The notes beneath the pieces are model-generated. The model saw nothing but the letters and a program-made list of their open reading frames with translations. It ran no database searches and had not been told where the DNA came from. 64,000 nucleotides of DNA from Apus apus (Eukaryota; Chordata; Aves; Apodiformes; Apodidae): positions 57,567,966 to 57,631,965 of the forward strand of contig NC_067283.1 of NCBI RefSeq assembly GCF_020740795.1, written 5' to 3'. Below, in pieces: positions 1 to 11,900 of this stretch. The position numbers and the translations under genes are program-made. Numbering within the stretch: the stretch's first letter is position 1; the number at the start of each line of letters is the position of its first letter.

Positions 1-380
1 ATGCTTCCTGCAATTTTAAGTTAGATTCATTTATTTGGGATCTAGATGGCATTTAAGGTAAATAGATAAACTCTGAGTTTCAATAGATATTTTCAGTGTG
101 TGGGCTATAAAATGTTGTTTGTTCAACAGAAATGGCATTCTTTTGAGAGTTTTACACTTAAAAATTGTAAACATGCATCTGATGAAAAATGCCTGGGGTT
201 CTTTAGTCATGAAAGAAACAGGACAACTGTTGTTCCCAAGACAACATGGTAACCAAAAAGACTATTTTTTGTAATTGAAATTTGCATTTTCTGTTGATAC
301 TTCAACAATCATTCAGTAAGTCTAAAAATTACAAAGTGGCGTGTCTAAATGCCAGATATATAACCTTTTTTTCCTTTCAG

Positions 381-1506
381 GTCGATTGGGCCAAATAGGT
401 TTGAAGGAAGGATCTCTTACTGCAGTGAAGAATATTGGTTCTGTAATTGGACTGTTTGTACAGCATGCAGAAGAGGAAGGTAATGTTTATTTAGAGGAAC
501 TTCAGGGTAACATCTGCAATGTGAAGTTTTGTCAATGGAAACAAAACACACAAACTGAGACACACATGCCAAAATAGCCTGCTTGTGGCACTTTGTTTGA
601 GTCCCTTTCTCTTCTGAGGTTAATGAAGCATGTGTATTCCCTTCTATTTGAGACTAGGAACAACTCAGAGTTTCAGCCACCTTGGAATTCACTGCTTCAT
701 GTAACAGCGTATCAGCTGCCTCAAAGAACATAAAGTAGTAATAGATGTTACCTGAGCAGCTCATGCTGAAGCTTCCTACTAGCAAGATTGCTGTACTGGG
801 AGACGTTGCAAGTCAACCCAAATTTCTGACTGAGACAAAGCAAGGCAATTAGGGCAGCAGAGATCTATGTTGCTAAGTTATTCTGAATGTCAAGTACATT
901 TTGCAGTGAAGCATTGCTTGATTTTAGGGAGCTGTTTTGAACTGCTTGTATAGCTTCTCTTCCTTGCAGTCTCAAGTTCTTCCAAGTAAGTGGTATATGT
1001 CTGTGTCTGTTTCAGACTGTGTAAACCTGACTGTTTTTGTGAAGGTCTGATGACCCTTAACTAGAGCAAAATCATTAGATGTTCAAGTATTTTATGTCTG
1101 AATATTGAAGACCTACTGAATTCATAAAACTGAGAAAGTGCTAGTATAAGATGACTTGTTATGGAATTTGTCTGCAGGTTGCAATCTTGCTACTTTCTGG
1201 CATCACAGATGTTGATTTGTTTTAATTTCAGTTCTTGAGCAAATAGTTTTTTAGATTCAGGTTTCCCAAAAACCTTATTGCATTTCAAAGTTTCTGTAAG
1301 CTGATTTGTGTTAACTTTTTACAGGTGTTACATGGGGTGTGCAGCTGGCAGCCATATATGCACTGTGTGACTTGGGTTCAAGCAATCCAGAAGGTACTGT
1401 TGAGGCCATCCAGGCTTGGAGAGCAACAGTTCATAACGACATCCCTTCTGCTGTCACAAGTGGCATAGCAGAAATCACTTCTCTGTGTAAAATGGAGATG
1501 AACTAA
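381..1506 (+). CDS. 3' end of an unidentified protein-coding gene (last two coding exons)
   Basis: Two exons are visible. The first is 381-479, after a pyrimidine-rich acceptor ending TTTCAG and before a GTAATG donor. The second is 1325-1506, after TTTTTACAG and ending in TAA at 1504-1506. Both junctions are phase 1 and the frame stays open across the 845-base intron, giving about 92 C-terminal residues that end KMEMN. The peptide is rich in small and hydrophobic residues (GSVIGLFVQ, WGVQLAAIYALCDLG, NDIPSAVTSGIAEI). This resembles paired amphipathic helices of a HEAT/ARM-like fold, but that is inference. I do not recognise the family. Upstream exons lie outside the window. The gene runs in the same direction as HUS1, about 6 kb upstream of it. 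Confidence that these are real exons is high because splice sites, phase, stop and poly(A) signal agree. Confidence 0.75.
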
Positions 1507-2240
1507 AATTTAAGGAAGGGAACTGATAAAATGGAAGAAGTGCCTTATTTTACTAAGCAGTAGCTGGTTCTAGTTAAAAACAATACAAAGTGGTGTGTCC
1601 TCTTTTTTCTTAACAGAATGTCTGATCATACAAAGCAAGCTCAAGTATTTTATTTGCCCTTTCTGTTTGAGGGAAGAATTTTTTTTAAAAAAGAAATACA
1701 AATACTTCTCCTAATAACTAATCAGTGACCTGAAAACTAGCATGTCTTTGACTTCTGAGGTGTTTCTGTTTTTATGTCAGTAAAAATCAGTAATAGTTTC
1801 CACTATTTTACTTCCCTCAATTTGGAGCAGGGGCTATTTTACACAACTGAAGACTGAGCCTGGCTGAAAACCTGGCTCTATGATTTTTGTACTATATTTA
1901 TAAAGTAACTGTTCAGATAGCAGAACTTTGCCCCAGATTCTGCTTTATTTTACTTGAGTAGTCTCATAAGCTTAATTTAAAATACTCGTGTAAGGCAGAT
2001 AGGAGTTGACTTCTTGTGTAACAATCATGTATAGAGTAACAGAGACATTAAATCTCTGAACTTGTACATATGGTATATTCTGATGATGTGTCTCACATTT
2101 GATATTGTTCCACTTGGGGAATTTTGTGTATGTAAATAGAAAGCTGATTCAAAAAAAAGTTTACATTTCTAAATGATAGCTTCACTACACCCTGTGTTTT
2201 TGTATCTTTCATAATAAAAGAAGCAAACACCATTGTGTTT
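1507..2240 (+). other. 3'UTR of the unidentified upstream gene, with poly(A) signal
   Basis: AT-rich sequence without an open frame follows the TAA at 1504-1506. A canonical AATAAA lies at 2213-2218, and a GT-rich stretch (TGTGTTTTTGTTGGT) follows about 15-30 bases later, as expected for a cleavage site. The implied 3'UTR is about 0.7 kb. Cleavage probably falls near 2,230-2,240; this is inferred, not seen in a transcript. Confidence 0.7.
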
Positions 2241-4527
2241 TTGTTGGTCGTTTTAAATAACATAGAATTAACTGTTGTTTCTAGCTTATATAAATACTAC
2301 TTTTGGGGGGCAGGATGAAATTACCTATGAGGTCATTTCACTGAATGAACTGCCCATAACACTGCAGTTTTGGGCACTGGGAAGAGAGCATATTGCATCT
2401 TCAGAATTTTCAGGTATACCTTGGGGGATGGGGAGGTAGTTTTAAAAATGCATTGAAAACTTCTATTTTCACCCCCTGGTTATAATCATATGAAGAGGTG
2501 AGCTTTGCTAATGCAGATTATCACTGTAGTGGGAGGTAGGCTCTGCCTGCCAGAGCTTTGATGTGTTGTCAGTCTTCTTTCCTTTTCCTTTTGATCATAA
2601 AGAGGTCAAAAGGCTTTCAGTCTGATGAAGCCAGCTGTGGACTCAGATAATGAAATCTTTAACAAGTGAATCAGATGACATACACACCTGATTCTTTCTC
2701 CTACATGTTGTGTCCTTGCAGGCACATCTGTGCTATCGGGCTTATCTTCAGACAGTTCAGGATCTTTCAGCTGCAGCAAACACATTACAATTTCTTCTCG
2801 TTCCTGTAAAATTTTTGGCATGTGAGGACCAAATAGTGCTTCTTGGTCCTCTCAACAGTTTCTGCTGAGCTGCAGGCTCTCGCCTGTTGTTGACAGACCC
2901 TGTGTTTTCCAGAGGTTCTGCTCTGCAGCATGCTGAGTTGCTCATTAAAGAAAAGTCATCCCCTTCCTGCAGTTCTGCTTGATGAGGCCCTGCTCTTTTC
3001 AACAGACAGGATGCACACTGCTTTTGGTATTGCCTATTGTATCAATGCCTGCAGCATCATACCTTAAATTTAATTTGGACATAGGCTTTAGCTTATTCTG
3101 CCTTGCCAGTTTGTTTTTACAGCTACTTCAGATTAATGTCTTAAAAACTACTGGCTGTTTTTGATGTAAATGGAACTTTTTAAGAACCTCCCTTATGTTT
3201 CCTACTGTAGACTCCCTGATAAGAAGTTAAATCAATACACTAATATTTCTCAATATTCACTAGAAAATTCTGGATTGGAATAGCTGGTGCTGATAGTTCA
3301 AAATTTATAGCAAAATGTATTTTATAAAAAATTGTGTATTCACACAATTTATATTAAAAATTTTATATTTTGTTTCTGATCAAATTTCTTTACACTCTCA
3401 CATACCTCTAGAGGCAAGTTCTCAGTTCATACATCCGTTATTCAAGTCTGCCACCAGAATTTGTCTTTGCAGTATCTGTAGCTGGCATGTTTCTTATGCT
3501 CTGTGTGACATAAGGGGTAACACATACACAGAAACTTTGGTTCTCATTTCCTCACTGAATTGCAATACCTTGTGTCTCACTCCTTTTGATTATATTTTGA
3601 TTTCAAAAGCATCTTTCTGTACCACTTGTGATAGTCGTATTCCATCATAAGACATTTCAGATATGTTTGTATTGTCACAGCTTAGAATAACTGAGAAATT
3701 CTGGTATGCTTCTGTACCACACATGAGGCATGGTAGCTTCCAAGGTGTGGGGCTTTGTGCCAGAAGGATTAAGTCTTCAGATCTAGAAGTCTGGGTTATC
3801 TGTGCCAAGTCATTCTGCCTTAAGAAAGATGAAATGAGAAGTGCTTTACAAGCCATCGAGCCTTTTTACCTGCTTTTTCTTGATTCCAGCACATTGCATC
3901 TCTGGAGGCCTTGGTGATTGCTACAGACTAATGCCTAGCTATTCAGGCCATCCTTCAGTATCAAAAGAATAATTGTTGACAACTGTTCCTTCCAGCCACA
4001 CCTGAGATGAAGCCTTGTAAGGCTGATTTCTGCCAGCATCAGTGATCTGATGGCTTTCTTTGCATTAGTGTTGATTTTTCTTTGGTGCTGCCTTGTCCCT
4101 CAGCCATTTTCCAGCTTTGTGCTCGTACTGTAGTCTGGGGCATTCAAGTCTGTCTTAATTTCTACTGCCAGTGCTGCTGGCATGGTCAGCTCCTGTGCAA
4201 AAAGCTGGTGTTGGTATGCATTGTGATTTTTGTGGCTCTTCAGAGCCTGACTACTGATTCTCTCAGAGAGCTGCTTTCCTCTGAAGTAAAACCATGCAGA
4301 GGAAAGTATCCATTGATTTCAGTTGCAGATATAGTTGCTAGCATTCTGGACATCAAATTGACCTAAGACAGTTTAACACAGCCAAATAGGTCAGTGAAAA
4401 ATGTCAAGTAGTATTGGCAATACCTGTGCATAACAGGTACTGCTACAGATGTCTACCATGAAAGCTTCTAAAAAATATGTAGAAAATAATTTGCCATGAG
4501 TTGAAGCTGTATGAAGTCTGAGACACA
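2241..4527. other. Intergenic spacer; minus strand may hold decayed coding sequence
   Basis: No intact gene is seen. On the minus strand, stretches with a low stop density and protein-like composition run from about 4,366 down to 2,600, broken by stops and frame changes (for example 3,856-3,590, 3,002-2,757 and 2,821-2,606). No splice-flanked exon set could be built and no family was recognised. It may be an old retrocopy, or chance. Confidence 0.3.
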
Positions 4528-5036
4528 CCTGGATTCAGCTCTGGAGTCTCCAGTACAAAAAAGAAATGGACCTGTTGGAGCAGGTCCAGAGGAGGCCCAT
4601 TAAATGACTGGAGGGCTGGAGCACCTCTCCTATGAAGACACGCTGAAAGAGTTGGGGTCGTTCAGCCTGGAGAAGAGAAGGCTTCAGGGGGACCTTATAG
4701 CAGCCTTTCATTATATAAAGGGGGCTTGTGAGAATGAGGAAGAGAGACTTTTCACTAGTGCCTGTAGTGATAGAACAAGGGGCAATGGTTTTATACTGCA
4801 AGAGCATAGATTTAGATTGGATATAAGGAAGAAATTCTTCATGATAAGCATAGTGAGACACTGGACCATGATGCTGAGAGAAGTTGTGGATGTCCCATTG
4901 TTGGAAGTGTTCAAAGTCAGGTTGGATAAGGCTTTGAGCAATCTGACATAGTGAAAGATGTCCCTGCCCAAATCAAGGGGGTTGGACTAGATGATCTTTA
5001 AATGTCCCTTCCAACCCAAATAATTCTATGATTCTC
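4528..5036 (+). mobile_element. CR1 LINE, 5'-truncated 3' fragment
   Basis: The C-terminal part of the CR1 ORF2 is readable at 4,604-4,951, with the typical [20 protein letters not shown] and RTRGNG segments, followed by the CR1 3'UTR. The element ends at the diagnostic tail: GATGATCTTT, then TCCCTTCCAACCCAAA, then ATTCTATGATTCT near 5,035. The copy is short, as is usual for 5'-truncated CR1 insertions. Degraded and non-functional. Confidence 0.92.
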
Positions 5037-7440
5037 TTTGGGTTAGGGGCTAGGATTAGACTGAGGAATAGGGGTTACTGTTAGGGAAAAAAACCATATA
5101 AAATCATTGTTTTCAAAACAGAAACAGGTTGTGGTTATTTGACCTCACTCAGAATTGCCCTGTTGTCAGGGGAAAAAGAAGAAGAAAAATTAATTCAGAG
5201 AAGAACTGACTGATCAGAGTTTTGCTATCATCCTATAAAGGAGCTATATAAGTAACAGCAAACATATAAAACCCTCAGTAATGAGAGGTCTGAGAAGAGG
5301 GGCTAACTTAGAGGATTTAAATGGAAATTAAACACTTGAAAATTCTCTAGAAATGCCAGATAACTGAAGTAGTTTCTGTATTTTTTTAATCTGGTTTTAA
5401 TGTTACATCAAATGTATAATGTGTATCTTGGCTTATTTCTTATCTTGTAATCACCTGCATATAAACAACTCGCTGAAATATGAAGCATGGACAGAGTGTA
5501 ACTGAACATACATGTTCTTTTGCATACTTCCAATTCACTGCCTAAGTAAATTTTTTAAAGTACATTTATACAAATTCTTGTATAGTCTCCTTGATTAGTT
5601 AGTCCTTTTTTTAATTAGGTATGTGCAGTATGTATGCTCTACCACAGTGCTTAAGCATTAAATAGCTGTTTTGAAATGGATGACAAATACAGATAATATG
5701 ATTCAGCAGATTAATTTCTTAGAAGCTCTAAGAATTCTAAAGTTTCATTGTCAAATACAATGAAGAACTACAGCATAACTAACTAGGCAAATCTAAACCA
5801 AAGTTTTGCAGTGTTAACTTCTATCCCTCTGATTGGGAATAGAGTTGGAAACAGATGTCATTCTATTCTTTCGGTGAAGCCATTAGTACTGTAGGCTTGG
5901 CTGTTTTAAAAATATTTCTAAGCTTGATGGCTAAGGACTACGATGGTAAACTTAGGCACACAGCCTACATCTTCTTCCCACCCTAAGTATTCCAGAAAGG
6001 AAATGCTCACTGTCTCAGAAGTTCTCTGTTGACATCCATCTGATAGAGCACTGAGGAGATAAACAGGATTGACAAGCAGGCAAGCCTAAATCATTACTAT
6101 TTGACATGTATTTGTCGCACATTTCTGTTTAAAAGGAATTAACCTAAAAAGGCAGGGAAAAAAATACACGTAGCTGTAGTAGTGTAGAATAGTCTAGGCC
6201 ATTTCATTCCATCTCAGCGTGCCCTGTTGAGAAGTCACCCTATTCTCAAGAAAAATCACTGGAGTGCCATGTTTGAGTTTTGAAAATAAACAGTTTTGTA
6301 GAGTGATTATAGAGTATTATTATTTATGGAGTGTTTTGTAGAGTGTTTATATATAAAAAAGGAGAAGTAGTATCTGCAGATAACTTGTAAAACTATTTAG
6401 TTTCCAAAGTTCTGTGTGCTCTTGTAAGGGCTGATATAACAAACATCAGCAAAGGCCATGGAGTTGCTTTCACTAGCTCTCAAATGGTGGGGTTGCCATG
6501 TGAAATGTTGGGATACACCACTAGCAGGGATGATAGTGGAGCATAGAGTAGAAATAATTGTCAGGCAAGGAAAGGAAAGGAACAGTTAGCTTTGAAGACC
6601 TCAACTTGGCTTAAATTGGAACTTGAACCTTGAAAGAAATGAAGATGGTAAAAGTGAGTGAAGGTTAATGCAGGAAGGGGTTAACATAATAGATGACCTA
6701 CCAAGATAAAGACTGAAAAATCGTTGCTGTTATAGTTCTTCCCAGGTTTGCTTGCAACCTGGGCAACCAAAACTTCAGTGTGCTGACCATCTAGTTCCTC
6801 CTTTATTCACCCCTGACTTACCAAGAATTTTCAAATCACCCTCCACTAATAACTTTTTTCCACCTTTGAAGTTGCTACTTTCCCAATCTACCTTCTATCA
6901 GTGATCCCCATTTTCCAGTACAGCCATACCCTCACCCAAGAATTTACTGATTAAAGCAGAGGCTGGGGTGATAAATAACTCATTCTGCCGAACTCGGCTG
7001 CACTGGAGTGGTTTCTCTCGAAAAAATTTCAGCTGGTATCTGTAAAGTGCACAGAGCCTGGGAGCAACACAGCCCAGGAATAACCTCCAAAACCTATTGC
7101 TCTTTCTGTCACTTTGTAGACCCAAGGTCGCTTCTTTTGTGCTTTGATTTTCTTCATAATGACTACCTCGAAAGACAACATCAAAGTACTTTGAGCAGCA
7201 TCCTAAGGGTATTTCAAAATCAAATGAAAGGCAACGTAGCTGACCTGGGGAGCTTGCAGTATGACAAAAGCACACCAGACCATCCTGAGGAACCTTGAGG
7301 ACAGCAGGAGAAAACTGTTTATGCAAGGGCTGAAGTTTTCAAGGACTGTGAGGAAAACAGAGGCAAAGGAGCAAGTCTCCCGTTTCCTCCTCCAAGGAAA
7401 CAGGCAAGCCACGCTCAGCCACTGAAAGGCAGCCCAGAGT
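5037..7440. other. Intergenic spacer upstream of HUS1
   Basis: AT-rich, with no exon-like or element-like structure I can name. A short AAGGAAAGGAAAGG purine run lies near 6,570. ORFs at 6,898-7,577 on both strands overlap one another and lack family features, so I do not call them. Confidence 0.5.
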
Positions 7441-7479
7441 TTTCCCTCACTGTGTGCTTCCTTCGACTGTTTCTGCACC

Positions 7480-8900
7480 TGCCCAAACCCTGCACACGGT
7501 GCACAGAACAGCCCTGGGCAGCGGGAGGTGTCCGCCCGAGGCGCCCAGTCAGACAGAGCTGCCTTCTCAGAGCACACGAGTCCGCAGGCCCTTCTGGGTG
7601 GCCTGGCTCGTGCTGGGGAAGAGGAAAGGCCCGTGTGGGCGCTGGTATCTCTTAGGTGACTTGCCTTCCTCCCTCGCCATCACTCCATGTCGGGCATCGT
7701 GCTCCTCCGAGGGGCAGAGCCTGGGTCCGGCCCCTGCCAGGGGCTGATGATTTCTGCTGCCAGGGGCCTCTTGGATTGAAAAACCTCCTCGAGACATCAA
7801 AGCAGGGACCCATGCAGATGTTCGGGTTTATAACGCGCGTTCTGGAGCTGCCGAGACCCTTCCCTCCGCGCTCAGCCCCCCCACCCGACCGCCCCTCCCG
7901 CCCCGCAGCAAGCGGCCTGGGCCCCGGCAGCAGCTCCCGCCTCCCGCGCACGCCTGGCGGGCCCGCCCGGCGCCACGGCCCTGCCCGCCCGCCCGCAGCC
8001 CCTCGGCCGGGGCTGCCCTGCCCGCCCCGCCTCCTGCCCCTGCCCCTTCCCGCCCCGCCTCCTGCCCCTGCCCCTGCCCCTGCCTGCCCCGCCTCCTGCC
8101 CCTGCCCCCCCCCTCCTGCCCCTGCCCGCCCCGCCTCCTGCCCCTGTCCCTTCCCGCCTCCCGCCGCTCCCGCCCCGCCTCCTGCCCCTGCCCCTTCCCG
8201 CCTCCCGCCCCGCCGCGCCGCCAGCGCAGGGCCGGCCGCCGCCATGCGGTTCCGGGCTAAGATCGTGGACCTCGCCTGCCTCAACCACTTCAGCCGTGAG
8301 TGCGGGCGGGCGGGCAGGGCCGGGCGGGAGCGGAGGACAGCAGCTCCTCGGCGCCGCCTGTCCCGGGGCTGGGCGCCGGGGCGGCCCCCGGTGAGAGCCG
8401 GGCCGAGGCCCGCAGCCTTTCCCGGGGACACGGCGCGAGGCGCTTCCCTGCGCCCCGCGGGGTCCGGGCGTTCCCGCCGCATCCCCACCCGCCTTCCCGG
8501 AGGCGGGACGTCCCTCCGGGAAGGAGGCGAGGCGCGGGACGCGGCGGTGACGCCTCCCCTCTCCCGCCAGGCGTGGTGAACACCGTGGCGCGGCTGGCCC
8601 GCAGCTGCACGCTGCGCCTGGCGCCCAGCAGGCTCTACTTCATCCTCTGCCAGAAAGCGGCCAACGGGGGCGTCAGCGTCTGGTGCGAGCTGTGCCAGGT
8701 GAGCCCGGGGGGGCGCGGCCGGCGGGCGCCGCGGGGAGGCGGTCCCTGCCGCGGGCTCTGGGGTGCGAGGTGTTCCTTGTGCCTGCCTGCTCGTCACCGG
8801 CCGTGCCCCGGTTCTCGCAAGGCCGGTCTGGTCCCCGCAGGCGCTCCGGTGCTGTTGCACAGGCCTGGTGTTTCTGGCTAGGCATCCTCCCCTTTGCCGT
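7480..8900. promoter_or_regulatory. HUS1: CpG island and promoter region of HUS1
   Basis: Base composition shifts sharply to GC-rich, with frequent CG dinucleotides, from about 7,480 to 8,900. The island covers the region before the start codon, exons 1-2 and intron 1. No convincing TATA box precedes the gene apart from a TTTATAACGCGCG at about 7,828. A TATA-less CpG promoter fits a housekeeping checkpoint gene. The transcription start cannot be fixed from sequence alone. Composition is seen; promoter role is inferred. Confidence 0.75.
8017..8216 (+). repeat. C-rich minisatellite immediately upstream of the HUS1 start
   Basis: A degenerate tandem array based on CCCGCCTCCTGCCCCTGCC occurs at least six times with length variation. 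The minus strand therefore carries many closely spaced runs of three or more G. It ends about 30 bases before the HUS1 ATG, so it lies in the 5'UTR or core promoter. It also creates long proline-, alanine- or glycine-rich frames on both strands that are compositional artefacts. Confidence 0.85.
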
Positions 8901-11900
8901 GGTTTTCTCTTCAGAGTGCGCCGACCCACAAGGGCCTGCCCAGAACTGGAAAGCAGGAAGCGCAACTTACCTGTCATACCCCTCCTTTTGAGGACTGATA
9001 GGTGTTAGGGGAGGATCTGAAATGAAGAGGTTTACCCTGGAGCAGTGAGCCTTTATGCTTTTGCAGCCTGCCTTCGTTCCTGCAGGTGATGCCAGGCAGA
9101 GGAAAGCTTCCTCTTGTCCACATGCAGCTCTAGGCTTAAGATCTGATAGGTAAATCTTGCCCTTCTGTCTTTTTTTTTTTCTTCTTCTTCTAATCTGCTT
9201 TGTTTCATTTCCCAAATTTCAAAAATTATAGGGGAATTTCTTCGATGAATTTCAGATGGAAGGAGTAGCTGCAGAGCACAATGAGATCTATTTAGAGTTG
9301 GTGCCTGAGAACCTGTCGAGAGCATTAAAAACTGCCCAGAATGCTAAGGCAGTGAAGATCAAGTTGACTAACAAGCACTGTCCCTGTCTGAGAGTTGCTG
9401 TGGAGCTAGTAAGTGCAACCATGCTTTTACCTTCACTAATAAGAAGGCATCAGGTGAAAGAGGCTTCATTGTAGTGTATGGCTCTTTGTTGTGCTTTTGA
9501 TTGTCCTTCCAAATTGCTGTCTTCATCTCTCTCCCTCAAGCCATCCTTATCCAGCAGCAGTAGGATTGTGACACATGACATTCCTGTGGGGGTTATTCCC
9601 AGAAGATTATGGAATGACTTCAGAGAGCCCAGTGTGCCAGACTTTGATGTAAGGATCCATTTATATATTTCCTACAGAAAGGGGAGGTTGGAAGTAGAAC
9701 ACTGTTGCTGTCAAGTGTATTATCAGTTGGTTTTGGAGAGGAGGTGATAGGAGAGAGGGAGGTCTAGAGGCCAGAGATTTGGAGAAGGGTGGGGCATTGC
9801 TCCCGTTTTGACAAGAGAGTCCAGAACCTGGTTCCTGTGTTGCTGTGATATTCAGGGTGGAGGGAGGGAGGAGCAAAGGACTTGCATAGCTTTGGGCAGG
9901 AGCACCTCTGAACCACACAGGTTTAGACCATTTCAGCTGTTTAAGTACCACTTGGCCTGAATAATCTGTTCTTTCTGAAACTGATGGCCTACCTGGCAGA
10001 GTTATATAAATATCTGTTTTCCTCCTGATCTCTTTTTGACTTTTAGCAGAGTATCAAGAAAATGTCTTTCAGCAAATGTGCTCCTATTTGAGGTTATGGA
10101 TGACTGCTTTGTCTATAGCTAAGAATATTTAAATTCTGAAGAGGTATGACTTAGTAGAAACTTGATGTATTTTATTGTTATTTCAGATTTACACTGATGC
10201 AATTCCAGAAATTATTAGAGTACCATGGCAATAATGTGCTTTGCTTTTTTGGGTACGGTACTGTCAACTGCTCAGTAACAGAGATGTAGGTTCATGTGAG
10301 AATCTGATTTGCAAAAAGCTGTCTCTAGTATTTTTAATGCAGACTTAGGTAATATGTCTGAAGCAATTGCTAGAGTGATGGTCTGTTGGTATAATGGTAA
10401 AGAGTTCCTCTATTCCTGAGTTGTTTGCTGGTTGTAGCTAAATATTGTGCTCCCTGCACTCAATAGATAACTGAGTCCAAAAAAAGATAGAATTAAAGGG
10501 AAAAATAAACACATCACATCCCAGTCACACATGAAAAATTTGTGCAAATGCAGTTCTTATGTCTTTCTAGGTCAGTATTTATCTACCAGTGCTGAAAACA
10601 ATGAAGAGTGTTGTGGAGAGAATGAAGAATCTCAGCAATTCCCTTGTAAGTTAAGGCACTTCAGATGTGTGTCCTACAAACCTTATTTTATTTGGACACA
10701 GCATGTTTCCCTGTTGCCCAAACTGGTGCCCCTGTGTTATGTCTTATTTTGGCACAGATCAGACAATGAACTAAAGACAACTGAAAACTGTGTAAGGCTG
10801 TAGTAAAGCTGGTCAAGATCAGTGCTGCAAAAAGTACTTACAAGTGCTTTCAGGTTATACTTGGCCATTGTTTGGGAGCATTCAACTGTGGGCATCTCCC
10901 ATTCTGTAGGAAATTCTGGTTGTGATGTGAGTGTCTTTTAAAATCGCTGAGTATTCTTCTAATCACAGAAATGAAGTGCTTACAAGTGCTTTGGGAATTC
11001 TCTGATCTGCTTGGGATATGTGTAATATGATACATAGTTTCCTTCTGGTTGGACACTTTGTCAAGATGGCATTTGAAAGCTTTAAGCCCATTTCCAGGAT
11101 TTCTAGCAGTTTGAAGTCCTGGCTGGAGTTACTGGTCTTCTGCAGCTGTTGCCTGTTTTTAAGTCTTGGAAAGCAGCGCTGCAACTGAAGATCAGCTCTT
11201 GATGCATTCCGTTTTCTGTGTGTCACATGGACTGCATAGGTGCCTTCTGTTTGTTGAAAAGCTGGATGGAAATGCAGGACACTTTGCATTCCTTCAGCTT
11301 CGGTATCTTATTTCTGAAGCCTTTTTCTTCAGCACATGGACTTCCCAAAGCCAATACTTGTTCTAAAATTACTGGAGAGCAATGGAATTTCTTTTCGTAA
11401 TTTCAGGGAGGTTGATCTAGGATAATTCACACAGGAACATTTTGTAGCTGAACAATGAAACCTTCAAACAATGTTCAAACAGTAAAATTGAGTTGTGAAG
11501 TTACTGAACTGCTTCTGGAAGCTTGTATTTGAACAAAGCTGCAGGTTATTATTCTGTATTTCTGCAGTGTAGAAGTGGCTTGCCTAAAACTGAGATTGAC
11601 TGTATTGCAGGTGATTGAAGCAAACTGGAATGGAGAAATGAACTTGAAAATAGAAACTGACTTAGTATCTGTAACAACACATTTTAAAGACTTGGGAAAT
11701 CCTCCTTGGGGTAAGTTTCCCCATTTCTTGCCTCTTGTGTCTGTCTGAGATCTTTACATAAGTGTGATGCTGGTAACAGTACCTACTTTCTGTTAGTCCT
11801 TACAAAATAGCATGCAGTATTTTGAAGTCTTCAAATGAAAACTTAAAAAGAAAAGTGGCCAATTGCTCTTTCATATTTGTGGGGGGGATCTCTTTCAGTA

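Noticed and set aside
7652-8977. 441-residue minus-strand ORF and the 307-residue plus-strand ORF at 7,656-8,579 across the CpG island
   Set aside because: Both are low-complexity Gly/Ala/Arg or Pro/Ala frames created by the C-rich minisatellite and GC-rich composition. They overlap each other and the HUS1 start and show no domain.
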